This document shows positions 17,396 through 25,313 of a stretch of 64,000 bases of DNA, one piece after another. The stretch spans positions 62,001 to 126,000 of the forward strand of contig JAMWZC010000004.1 of assembly GCA_024304985.1 (NCBI GenBank), read 5' to 3'. This DNA is from Paracoccaceae bacterium. GTDB lineage: Bacteria > Pseudomonadota > Alphaproteobacteria > Rhodobacterales > Rhodobacteraceae. Below the pieces are notes generated by a model. That model was not told the origin of the DNA. It worked only from the letters and a program-made list of their open reading frames with translations, and made no database searches. Both the position numbers and the translations under genes were made by a program. The first letter of the stretch is position 1. Each line of letters starts with the position of its first letter.

Positions 17396-18356
17396 AGTCA
17401 TTAATCCCGGACTGTCGACCTCGATCCAGGACTTGGGCCGCCCAGGATATTTCCACCTTGGCATTCCGATGGGCGGTGCGATGGACCGCTTTGCCTTACG
17501 CGTCGCGAACATGTTGGTGGGTAACCCAGAAGGCGCCGCAGGGCTTGAGGCCGTTTTCATGGGCCCCACCCTAACGTTCGAAAAAGACGTCCTTGTCGCC
17601 GTGACGGGCGCGGACCTACCGCCCAAGGTCGATGGTGTGGTGCAAGATGGTTGGACCGCCTTCGAAGTGAAGGCAGGCCAAACGTTAAGCTTCGATTTTC
17701 TCAAGTCAGGAGCGCGGGCCTATATCGCCATCAGTGGCGGCATCGACACGCCCCCTGCCCTTGGCAGCCGCTCGACCTATCCGATCGGCGCCCTCGGCGG
17801 ATTCGAAGGTCGCAACATTCAAGCTGGCGACGTGATCCCGCTAGGTGAGACGGATATGATCGAACCGGAACTGAGCGTTCCCGCGAAACTGCGTCGCCTG
17901 CCCGGTAAACCTGCAGAGTTGCGCGTTCTGCCAGGACTTTACTGGCACCGCTTGACCCCTGCCGCTCAGGAAGGTTTCTTTGCGGACGACTGGGCCGTGG
18001 CGCTTGAGGCAGACCGCATGGGATACCGCTTCAAAGGCGGCAAACCTCTGGAATTCGTGGCGCGTGAACAGCCATTCGGCGCGGGCGCCGATCCGTCAAA
18101 TATAGTAGATGGTTGCTATTCCTACGGTTCGATTCAGGTCCCTGGTGGGCTGGAACCCATAGTTCTGCACCGTGACGCAGTCTCAGGTGGTGGCTATTTC
18201 ACGCTCGGGGCGATCATTTCGGCTGATATGGATCTGATCGGACAGCTGCAACCGCACACGCCGGTCAAGTTCCGAAAAGTTGACATGGCCGAGGCCCTAG
18301 CAGCCCGTGCCACACGCAAAAAGATGCTGGCCGAGGTCCGCGCGCATCTGGGCTGA
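17385..18356 (+). CDS. pxpC: AHS2 domain protein, 5-oxoprolinase subunit C-like
   Basis: 323 aa, an AHS2/KipA-type biotin-dependent carboxyltransferase-fold protein. Diagnostic segments are INPGLSTSIQDLGRPGYFHLG near the N-terminus, GGAMDRFALRVAN, and AYIAISGGIDTPPALGSRST. It forms the second half of the AHS1-AHS2 unit with PxpB. In simple PxpABC systems it helps ATP-dependent oxoproline cleavage without biotin. Here biotin carboxylase and carrier genes sit in the same operon, so a true carboxyltransferase role is plausible. Confidence 0.9.
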   Translation: MSLKVINPGLSTSIQDLGRPGYFHLGIPMGGAMDRFALRVANMLVGNPEGAAGLEAVFMGPTLTFEKDVLVAVTGADLPPKVDGVVQDGWTAFEVKAGQTLSFDFLKSGARAYIAISGGIDTPPALGSRSTYPIGALGGFEGRNIQAGDVIPLGETDMIEPELSVPAKLRRLPGKPAELRVLPGLYWHRLTPAAQEGFFADDWAVALEADRMGYRFKGGKPLEFVAREQPFGAGADPSNIVDGCYSYGSIQVPGGLEPIVLHRDAVSGGGYFTLGAIISADMDLIGQLQPHTPVKFRKVDMAEALAARATRKKMLAEVRAHLG

Positions 18357-18358
18357 AG

Positions 18359-18412
18359 GCATTGGACAGCAAGTCCGGCGCCCCGCGTCCACAGCGGGCG
18401 CCGGTCCAATGC
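18359..18412 (+). promoter_or_regulatory. Large two-part hairpin after pxpC
   Basis: Outer arms GCATTGGA (18359-18366) and TCCAATGC (18405-18412) enclose inner arms CCGGCGCCC (18375-18383) and GGGCGCCGG (18396-18404), with one asymmetric bulge. It starts 3 bases after the pxpC stop and has no following T tract, so it may be a Rho-independent-like barrier, an mRNA-stabilising 3' structure or an attenuator before the regulator genes. Confidence 0.55.
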
Positions 18413-18528
18413 GCCGAGGGGGGCAGCAGTAGCCGCGATGCTGACTTGCGCGACAGGCCTCTTTAGGGCCTGATGACGCATTCGAGTTGCCGATGTTCGG
18501 CACGTTCAAAGGGAGAAGACCGCCCTCC

Positions 18529-19764
18529 ATGCCTGCCAATCTGCGTCATTCCCATAAGCTCGCTGCACCTGCACAAGTGAAACGGCGGGTACTCCGTGTG
18601 CGCGGCACCGATGTCACCCTGCTGGAAGAAGTGAGGCAACTGGCCGTGGCGGACCTTGGCTTCGATATCCAGCACGAGTCCCTCGACTTCCTGACCTGTC
18701 AGCACCGGGCGGCCATGGACCCGTTGAACTACGACATCTATGAGCAGTGCTTTCATAATTTGGACATCGTCTGGTACTGGGGCGCGTTACAGCCGATAGA
18801 CACGCGACGGATCCGGCAATGGGACAATATCGGCGATCTCGCCAAGGCCGGTGGCATCAGCAAATACACCTGGCACGGCCATGGCGACGCCCCGGTTCGC
18901 AAACTCTATGTCCAGCCGGACGGCACATTGGGCCAGCAACCTATGCCAATGATCAGCATGTTGCCGACAGCCCATAACGTCGACAGTTTCGGCTTTGACC
19001 GCCGCCTGTTCGGGGACGAAGGACCCGAAGGCTCAAGCTGGGCCTGGCTTCTGGACCGGCGGGCGCGCGGGAGGATCGCGCTTGTGGACGAGCCCGCAAT
19101 CGGGATTTTTGATGCGGCTCTTGCTGCAGAGGCGAACGGTGACCTGACGTTTCAGGATATCGGCAACATGACTGTAGACGAGATCGACAGCCTCATGGCC
19201 CTGCTGGAGACATTGCGGCAGCAGGGGTTCTTTGTCGGCAGTTGGGTGTCGCCCGACCAGGCCGAGGCGCTTGTGCGCGCCGACCGGGTTTCAGTTCAAA
19301 GCATGTGGTCCCCCTCCTACGGCAATCTCGGGCATATGCAGGGCGTCTTCTGTGAAAGCGTTCCCCGCGAAGGGTATCGCGCTTGGCACGGCGGCGCCTC
19401 TCTCGCGCGGCACTTGTCCGGCAGCCAATTGGACATAGCCTATGACTACCTTAATTGGTGGCTAGCCGGTCCAGCGGGGGCCGTGATGGCGCGTCAAGGG
19501 CATTATATGACAAATGCCGAAGGTGTACGAGAATACCTCAGTCCCGAAGAATGGGGATATTGGTATGACGGGGATGTCGCCCGATGCGACCTGAAAGGGC
19601 CCGATGGTAGGATTGTGATACGCACGGGACAGCGCCGGCCCGGCGGAGCCTACCGCGAACGGGTCAGTCGGATCGCGTTGTGGAATACAGTTATGGACGA
19701 ATACAACTATGCTGCGCGGGCTTGGAACCGCTTTATCGCGACCTTGGGAACCGCAGCACAATGA
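18529..19764 (+). CDS. Substrate-binding-protein paralogue without export signal
   Basis: About 411 aa, homologous over its length to the exported Pot-type binding protein at 25314: compare WWLAGPAGAVMARQGHY with YWLSGPPAIAVSEQGYY, and the shared ending with MDEY and a W near the C-terminus. No hydrophobic signal or Tat motif occurs at any possible start (TTG 18487, ATG 18493, ATG 18529; the last has GGGAG upstream), so the protein should stay in the cytoplasm. Its stop overlaps the next gene, a GntR regulator, as ATGA. I infer a sensor that reads an internal ligand and acts with that regulator. The family's normal job is periplasmic ligand capture for an ABC importer. Confidence 0.8.
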   Translation: MPANLRHSHKLAAPAQVKRRVLRVRGTDVTLLEEVRQLAVADLGFDIQHESLDFLTCQHRAAMDPLNYDIYEQCFHNLDIVWYWGALQPIDTRRIRQWDNIGDLAKAGGISKYTWHGHGDAPVRKLYVQPDGTLGQQPMPMISMLPTAHNVDSFGFDRRLFGDEGPEGSSWAWLLDRRARGRIALVDEPAIGIFDAALAAEANGDLTFQDIGNMTVDEIDSLMALLETLRQQGFFVGSWVSPDQAEALVRADRVSVQSMWSPSYGNLGHMQGVFCESVPREGYRAWHGGASLARHLSGSQLDIAYDYLNWWLAGPAGAVMARQGHYMTNAEGVREYLSPEEWGYWYDGDVARCDLKGPDGRIVIRTGQRRPGGAYRERVSRIALWNTVMDEYNYAARAWNRFIATLGTAAQ

Positions 19765-20744
19765 CCGCAATGCCCAATAGCCCAGGTCAGGAGCCTTTAT
19801 ACGAAACCATCAGCCGGGTATTGCGGCACAACATCGTGTCGGGCCGCTTGCCCAACGGGCTTGTTCTGATCGAAGGCCCGATCGCCAAGCTGATGCAGAC
19901 CAGCCGCGCCCCGGTTCAGGCGTCGCTACGGATGCTGAGCGCCGAGGGCCTGATTCATCGGTTCCGGGGGCGTGGCTACCTGGTCGGACAACCATCGCCC
20001 AGCCTCACACCCATCCGAAAGGCACTTGAAGAGTTTGATTTCGACATTCCACCCACCTCGCGCTCTGCGTTGGCCGTGCGGGGGACATGGCTCCGGGTCT
20101 ATGATAAGGTTGAAGCGGAGATCGCCGCCTGCCAGATATTCGGTGAATTCCGGGTGATTGAGACCGAACTGGCAAATCATCTCGGCGTCAGCCGCACTGT
20201 CGCCCGGGATGTCCTGAGCCGCCTGAACGAACGTGGGCTGGTGCGCAAGGGCGCAACTTCGCATTGGCTCGCGGGGCCGCTCACCGCCCGGACACTACGC
20301 GAGAAATTCGAGTTGCGCAGCATTATGGAGCCAGCAGCCTTGCGCATGGCGGCCGATTTCATAGACCATTCGCAGATCGCGCGTATCTCTGATCAGATCG
20401 AAAGTGGCAAAGCAAAAGACGCGGCCGAACTTGAAGATGCGCTGATGCGTTACTGCCTAAGTCAGGCCCCCAACAGCGCGTTAGTGGAAATCATCAATAA
20501 CAATCGCCTGCTCTTGTCCGCAATGGACAAGGCACTCAGCGATCTTGGCCTGCCCGTGGACACGGTGGCGTTGGATCAATACGGCACCCTTTTCCATCTT
20601 ATCGGATCACGACAAATAAGCGCCTCTACCGAGTATCTGAAAGAGCATTTGCGCATCCTGTCCTACAAGAGCCTGGCTCGGCTCAAGATCGTAGCACTGA
20701 TCCCAGAAAACGAGTCGCTGCCAAAATATCTGAACCGAGTGTAA
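19761..20744 (+). CDS. GntR-family regulator with two winged-helix domains
   Basis: 327 aa from the ATG at 19761, which overlaps the upstream stop as ATGA (translational coupling). Two GntR-like DNA-binding domains are visible: residues about 10-75 (LYETISRVLRHNIVSG, with APVQASLRMLSAEGLI) and about 110-175 (VYDKVEAEIAACQIFG, with VSRTVARDVLSRLNERGLV). A C-terminal FCD-like helical effector domain follows (LREKFELRSIMEPAALRMAA). Normal GntR/FCD proteins have one such domain and are near 220-240 aa, so this is an unusual duplication. It sits between the pxp operon and the transporter operon and is a likely regulator of both. Confidence 0.85.
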   Translation: MTAMPNSPGQEPLYETISRVLRHNIVSGRLPNGLVLIEGPIAKLMQTSRAPVQASLRMLSAEGLIHRFRGRGYLVGQPSPSLTPIRKALEEFDFDIPPTSRSALAVRGTWLRVYDKVEAEIAACQIFGEFRVIETELANHLGVSRTVARDVLSRLNERGLVRKGATSHWLAGPLTARTLREKFELRSIMEPAALRMAADFIDHSQIARISDQIESGKAKDAAELEDALMRYCLSQAPNSALVEIINNNRLLLSAMDKALSDLGLPVDTVALDQYGTLFHLIGSRQISASTEYLKEHLRILSYKSLARLKIVALIPENESLPKYLNRV

Positions 20745-20979
20745 AAATGACTATTGCACTCTTTAAGCGTTAGTTTTTTTGAGAAATTCCCCGATTTCTC
20801 CGATAATTACTACCTGAAATTGCAAAATTCCAGAATATTTGCGATAAGATGACTCTTGCTATGAAGCTCAATCAGTCATTTCATACGTTATACATTTTGT
20901 GTTCAGGCATCGTTGCAGCATCCCTCCTTGGGTCGTCCGGCGCCTACGATGTCCGTATTCACAACAAGAAGAGGGCTCT
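20745..20979. promoter_or_regulatory. Regulatory gap before the ABC transporter operon
   Basis: 235 AT-rich bases with no gene. GAGAAAT (20780-20786) and ATTTCTC (20793-20799) form a small stem. An imperfect palindrome ATACGTTATACAT near 20882-20894 resembles GntR-type operators. It most likely holds the promoter and operators for the transporter operon; no exact promoter is assigned. Confidence 0.35.
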
Positions 20980-22065
20980 ATGACGCAAAGCGACCCCATA
21001 TTCCGACTGGAGGGAGTGACGCGCAGATATGGCAATCTGACGGCGCTCGAAGGCATTGATTTCGTAGCTGAGGATAACAGCTACATAGCACTGTTGGGGC
21101 CTTCAGGTTCCGGAAAGACGTCACTTCTGCGCGTGATCGCCGGATTTGAAACGCCCGACGAAGGTCGCATTTGGTTCCAAGGGCGTGACATAACCGATGT
21201 ACCCGCCCATGAGCGCGGGATCGGCTTTGTGTTTCAAAACTTTGCGTTGTTTCCGCATCTCACCGTTTTCGAGAACATAGCCTTTGGTCTTCGTAATGGA
21301 GCGACTAAGGTGTCTGACGCCGAGATCACGGATCGCGTCAGGGAGTCCATTGACATGGTTGGCCTATCTGGTCTGGAAGATCGAAATCCGGATCAGATAT
21401 CGGGTGGACAAAAGCAGCGCGTGGCTCTGGCCCGTACGCTCGTGATGCAGCCCAAACTGGTGTTGCTGGACGAACCTCTGGGCGCACTTGACGCTAACCT
21501 TCGCGAGAGGATGCAGATGGAACTGCGCGCTATCCGCGAAAGACTTGACGTGACCTTCCTGCATGTCACGGGAAGCGAGACAGAAGCGCTGGCGATGGGC
21601 GACAGGGTAGCGGTGCTGGACGCAGGCCGGATCGTGCAATACGGCACGCCAGACGCGATCTATGACAGCCCGAGCATCTCGGACGTGGCGCTGTTTCTCA
21701 ATCGTTTCAATCTCTTCGAAGGAACCCTGAAAAACGGAATCTTCGAGGGTGCTTTCGGCGCAGTACCCGTAGCGTCGGCGCGGACCAACGAAACTGATGT
21801 TTATGCGATCCGGTACGACCGGACGCAAATATTCGACACAGATAGCTCCTATCTGCCCGGCCCTGCGCTGCCTGTCCGCTATCTGGCAAGCGAATACCTC
21901 GGATCGTCCATCATCTTTCTGTTCGAAACCGCGGACCACAAGACCGTTGAGGTTGATCATCATCTAAGCTTGGGCGAACCGCGCGATCTTATCGTCGGAA
22001 AAAATTACATTCTCTCATGGGATCCTGCACAAGCGATCGTATTCGGCAAGGAGATTACAAGATGA
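20980..22065 (+). CDS. Pot-type ABC transporter ATPase 1, degenerate H-loop
   Basis: 361 aa from the ATG at 20980 (AGAGGG upstream). Motifs: Walker A GPSGSGKTS, Q-loop FQNFALF, signature ISGGQKQR, Walker B LVLLDEPLGALD, then a C-terminal TOBE domain. Where importers of this class carry VTH followed by QxEA, this protein has LHVTGSETEALAM (near 21555-21600), so the switch histidine is replaced by glycine. It energises import together with the two permeases that follow. A second, canonical ATPase is encoded at 26612, so a heterodimer with one impaired site is possible. Its stop overlaps the permease start as ATGA. Confidence 0.88.
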   Translation: MTQSDPIFRLEGVTRRYGNLTALEGIDFVAEDNSYIALLGPSGSGKTSLLRVIAGFETPDEGRIWFQGRDITDVPAHERGIGFVFQNFALFPHLTVFENIAFGLRNGATKVSDAEITDRVRESIDMVGLSGLEDRNPDQISGGQKQRVALARTLVMQPKLVLLDEPLGALDANLRERMQMELRAIRERLDVTFLHVTGSETEALAMGDRVAVLDAGRIVQYGTPDAIYDSPSISDVALFLNRFNLFEGTLKNGIFEGAFGAVPVASARTNETDVYAIRYDRTQIFDTDSSYLPGPALPVRYLASEYLGSSIIFLFETADHKTVEVDHHLSLGEPRDLIVGKNYILSWDPAQAIVFGKEITR

Positions 22066-22928
22066 GTGCTGCAAGCACCAACAGGGAAACGAAGAACACC
22101 TTCCGGCTGCTTGCGCCCGGCGTGGTGTGGATGATCCTGTTCTTGGTCGCACCGATTATGATGATCGTCTACGTCTCCTTCTGGACCCAGACAACTTTTT
22201 CAATCAACTCGACCCTGACCTTGGACAGCTGGCGGAACTTCTTCGCCTCCGAGGCTTATGTTGGCGCGCTCTGGACCACGATCCGGCTGTGGCTGATCGT
22301 ACTTACCCTGACCTTCGTTATCGGATATCCTGCGGCCCTCTACGTGGGTCTGCTGGTCAAGAGCAAGACAGTCTCGACCGTGCTTCTGGTGCTCTGCGTC
22401 ATCCCGTTTTGGACCTCATTCCTGATCCGAGTGCTGGCGTGGCGACCTATGCTGGGCAAGGAAGGGGCGATTAACATCATCCTCCAGAAATTTGGCTTAA
22501 TCGACACGCCGATCGAGGTGCTGCTGTTCTCCGAACTCTCGGTCATCATCGGCATGACTCAAATCTACGTTGTCTTCATGGTGGGCCCTATTGCCTTCAT
22601 GCTGGGCCGTATCGACCGCAACATCATTGAGGCCGCGCGCGATCTGGGCGCAGGGTTCGGGCGGATCTTCTGGAAGATCATCTTTCCGCTCAGCCTGCCC
22701 GGTGTCGTCGTCGGTGCCATCTTCGTCAGCGTGATGGTACTAGGCGAATTCGCAACCTCCGGCGCGCTGTCCGGACGCAAGGTGAACCTGCTGGGCAACA
22801 TCATTGTGACCCAAGTGGGATCGCTGAAATGGGCCATGGCGTCGGTAGTCGGGGTAATCCTGACAATCCTGCTGGGCATCGTGGTGGCTGGTTTCCTGCG
22901 TATCGTCGATCTGAAACGGGAGATTTGA
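22062..22928 (+). CDS. Pot-type ABC transporter permease 1 (PotB-like)
   Basis: 288 aa with about six transmembrane helices. The cytoplasmic EAA loop reads EAARDLGAGFGRIFWKIIFPLSLPG, a BPD_transp_1 signature that docks onto the ATPase. ATG at 22062 overlaps the ATPase stop. It forms the membrane channel with the PotC-like permease encoded 3 bases after it. Family members move polyamines, opines, small amides or amino-acid derivatives; the substrate here is inferred from neighbours to be an amide or imide. Confidence 0.9.
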   Translation: MSAASTNRETKNTFRLLAPGVVWMILFLVAPIMMIVYVSFWTQTTFSINSTLTLDSWRNFFASEAYVGALWTTIRLWLIVLTLTFVIGYPAALYVGLLVKSKTVSTVLLVLCVIPFWTSFLIRVLAWRPMLGKEGAINIILQKFGLIDTPIEVLLFSELSVIIGMTQIYVVFMVGPIAFMLGRIDRNIIEAARDLGAGFGRIFWKIIFPLSLPGVVVGAIFVSVMVLGEFATSGALSGRKVNLLGNIIVTQVGSLKWAMASVVGVILTILLGIVVAGFLRIVDLKREI

Positions 22929-22931
22929 GCG

Positions 22932-23783
22932 ATGGAATCCAAGGTTCTGAAACCAATCCTCGCCGTCTATGTCGGCTTTTTCATCCTATTCCTCTATGGA
23001 CCCTTCATCGTGCTGGGCATCCTGTCGTTCCAGCAGGGTCCCGAAGGTGGTCCGCAGTTTCCGATCATCGAATGGTCCACCTACTGGTACCGGCACTTGT
23101 TCGGCTTGACCCCGCCATCCAGGATCGCCCCCCTGCCCGTCGGTGAAGCGTTGGTGCGCTCGCTGACACTGGCCTTCATGACTATGGTCACAGCAACTAT
23201 TCTCGGTGTCATGGCGGCACAGGCCTTCCGCAAACGGTTCCGCGGCGCGGGCGTGGTGTTTTACCTGATCGTTCTTGGAATGATGGTGCCTGGGGTTCTG
23301 ACCGGCCTTGGGACCTCGCTTCTGGCCAACAATGTCATCGGGATCGAGCGGCACTGGTGGAGCACGGCCTTTCTGGCGCATGTGGTCTATACCTTCCCCT
23401 TCGCCTTTCTCGTGATGCTTGCGATCCTCAACCGCTTTGACGGCTCCGTCGAGGAAGCGTCATGGTCGCTGGGTGTCTCGCCTATCACGACGTTTCGCAA
23501 AGTGACCTTCCCACTAATCTTCCCGGGCGTTCTGTCGGCAATGCTTTTTGCCTTCACCCTCAGCTTTGATGAATTCCCGCGCACGCTCTTCGCGTCGGGA
23601 CGCGACCAGACATTGCCACTCGCTATTTACGGCACTTTCTCGGTCGAAATCCATCCGAACATCTTCGCCTTCGGTGTGATGACGACCCTGTTTTCGTTCG
23701 CGCTACTGGCGGTCTACGGGATCCTGATGGGCCTGAGCGTGCGGCGGGCCAAGAAAATGGCAATGCAGGAAGACATCGCATGA
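22932..23783 (+). CDS. Pot-type ABC transporter permease 2 (PotC-like)
   Basis: 283 aa with about six transmembrane helices and the EAA loop EEASWSLGVSPITTFRKVTFP (BPD_transp_1). The early helix (AVYVGFFILFLYGPFIVLGI) and DEFPRTLF near the end are typical of PotC. It pairs with the preceding permease. Its stop overlaps the following SDR gene as ATGA, showing that transport and oxidoreduction are co-expressed. Confidence 0.9.
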   Translation: MESKVLKPILAVYVGFFILFLYGPFIVLGILSFQQGPEGGPQFPIIEWSTYWYRHLFGLTPPSRIAPLPVGEALVRSLTLAFMTMVTATILGVMAAQAFRKRFRGAGVVFYLIVLGMMVPGVLTGLGTSLLANNVIGIERHWWSTAFLAHVVYTFPFAFLVMLAILNRFDGSVEEASWSLGVSPITTFRKVTFPLIFPGVLSAMLFAFTLSFDEFPRTLFASGRDQTLPLAIYGTFSVEIHPNIFAFGVMTTLFSFALLAVYGILMGLSVRRAKKMAMQEDIA

Positions 23784-24496
23784 ATACGGTGATCGTCACT
23801 GGGGCAGGATCGGGCATCGGCCTTGCCATTGCCACTAAGCTTGGCGGGCTGGGCTACAATGTGGTGGTCAACGACTACAACGGAGAGGCCGCGAAAGAGG
23901 CGGCAGCCAAGGTCGGTGGCCTAGCGGTGCAAGGGGATGTCTCGCAAGAGGCGGACGTGGCCCGCATGGTCGAGGCATGTATGGCGGAATTTGGAACGCC
24001 GACCCATCTGGTCAACAATGCGGGCCATGTGCACCAGTCGCGTTTTGCCGATCTAGACACTGTCGACTTCGATCGCATGATTGCAGTGCATCTACGCGGC
24101 GCGTTCCTGTGTACCCGCGCGGTCCTGCCCCACATGCTTGTCCGGAAATCAGGGTGCGTGGTCAACATGGCCTCGCAGCTTGGTCAAATCGGCGGGATCG
24201 AACTGGTCCACTACTCCGCGGCGAAGGCGGGGATCATCGGCATGACAAAGGCGCTGGCTCGCGAGGTATCAACTCAGGGCGTTCGCATCAACGCGGTCGC
24301 ACCGGGTCCGATCAACACACCGCTTGTGCGCTCTCTTTCAGAGGAGTGGCGTGCGGCAAAGGCCGCCGAACTTCCACTGGGCCATTTCGGAGAACCCGAA
24401 GATGTCGCCGAAACCGTTGCATTTTTGTGTTCAGACGCGGCGCGCATCTATGTGGGTCAGACCCTTTCACCCAATTCAGGAGACGTAATGCTATGA
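23780..24496 (+). CDS. Short-chain dehydrogenase/reductase 1
   Basis: 238 aa, classical SDR. Cofactor motif TGAGSGIG at the N-terminus, NNAG after strand 4, and catalytic Tyr-Lys in YSAAKAG; Ser lies in the MASQLG strand. It uses NAD(P) to oxidise an alcohol or reduce a ketone, often 3-oxoacyl or polyol substrates. It begins at the ATGA overlap with the permease and ends at another ATGA overlap with SDR 2, so both dehydrogenases are translated with the transporter. The specific substrate is not visible. Confidence 0.88.
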   Translation: MNTVIVTGAGSGIGLAIATKLGGLGYNVVVNDYNGEAAKEAAAKVGGLAVQGDVSQEADVARMVEACMAEFGTPTHLVNNAGHVHQSRFADLDTVDFDRMIAVHLRGAFLCTRAVLPHMLVRKSGCVVNMASQLGQIGGIELVHYSAAKAGIIGMTKALAREVSTQGVRINAVAPGPINTPLVRSLSEEWRAAKAAELPLGHFGEPEDVAETVAFLCSDAARIYVGQTLSPNSGDVML

Positions 24497-25248
24497 CATC
24501 AATTGCATTGATCACGGGCGCCGGGATTGGCATCGGGCGCGCCACGGCCAAGGCTCTTGCGGCACGCGGAGATCATGTCATCGTTACCGACGTTCTTGAG
24601 GACGATGGCCGCAGCGTTGTGCAGGAGATCCGCAAGGCTGGGGGCGAGGCGGAATTCCAGCATCTCGACGTGCGCGACACAGATCGCGCCAATGCGGTGG
24701 TCAAAGACATCGAAACTCGCTTTGGCAAGATAGACACGATCGTCGCCAATGCCGGGATCGCGCACCGTGTCCCTCTGGAACAACTGACCGACGAAAAATG
24801 GGATCACACTTTTGACATCGATCTCAAGGGGATGTTTCGCGTCATTCGTCCTGCCGTGCCCGGTATGAAGGCACGTGGCGGCGGCGCGATCATCTGCCTC
24901 TCCTCGATCATGGGTGTCGCCTATGGCTGGGACGAGCATGTGCATTACTCTTCGGCCAAGGCGGGAGTAGTCGGCCTCGTCCGCGGCCTTGCGGTTGAAC
25001 TGGGACGAAACGGCGTGCGGGTGAATGGTGTCGCGCCGGGATACATCCGAACCGCACAGCTTTTGTCAGAAAAACACTCCCTTGGACCCGAGGGCGCGAA
25101 AACGGTGGGCGATATCGTTCCGCTGGGCCGCATCGGGCTACCGGATGATATCGCGGATGTCGTGGCATTCCTCGCGTCAGACGCCGCAAGGTATCTGACG
25201 GGTCAGGTAATTACCGTGGACGGTGGGCTTATGGTCGGGCGCTACTGA
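24493..25248 (+). CDS. Short-chain dehydrogenase/reductase 2
   Basis: 251 aa from the ATG at 24493, which overlaps the stop of SDR 1. Cofactor motif TGAGIGIG, NAG strand motif (VANAGIA), catalytic Ser region CLSSIMG and YSSAKAG, and the C-terminal GQVITVDGGLMVG. The sequence is related to but clearly different from SDR 1, so the two may act on successive or alternative hydroxy compounds, or form a heteromer. The open frame extends upstream through SDR 1, but that part is a shadow. Confidence 0.88.
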   Translation: MTSIALITGAGIGIGRATAKALAARGDHVIVTDVLEDDGRSVVQEIRKAGGEAEFQHLDVRDTDRANAVVKDIETRFGKIDTIVANAGIAHRVPLEQLTDEKWDHTFDIDLKGMFRVIRPAVPGMKARGGGAIICLSSIMGVAYGWDEHVHYSSAKAGVVGLVRGLAVELGRNGVRVNGVAPGYIRTAQLLSEKHSLGPEGAKTVGDIVPLGRIGLPDDIADVVAFLASDAARYLTGQVITVDGGLMVGRY

Positions 25249-25261
25249 ACACGCAAGGGAA

Positions 25262-25278
25262 GGCTCACTTCCCGACTT
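25262..25278 (+). promoter_or_regulatory. Small hairpin before the binding-protein gene
   Basis: GGGAAG, five bases, CTTCCC near 25258-25274 forms a 6-bp stem in the 65-base gap between SDR 2 and the binding-protein gene. Such stems often stabilise or reset expression of the abundant binding protein in ABC operons. The effect here is inferred, and no T tract follows. Confidence 0.3.
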
Positions 25279-25313
25279 CTAAAGACGAAACGGCCTCAAC
25301 ATGGAGAAGAAAA

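Noticed and set aside
20780-20799. Terminator after the GntR gene
   Set aside because: A stem is present but the T run is upstream of it, not downstream, on the plus strand.
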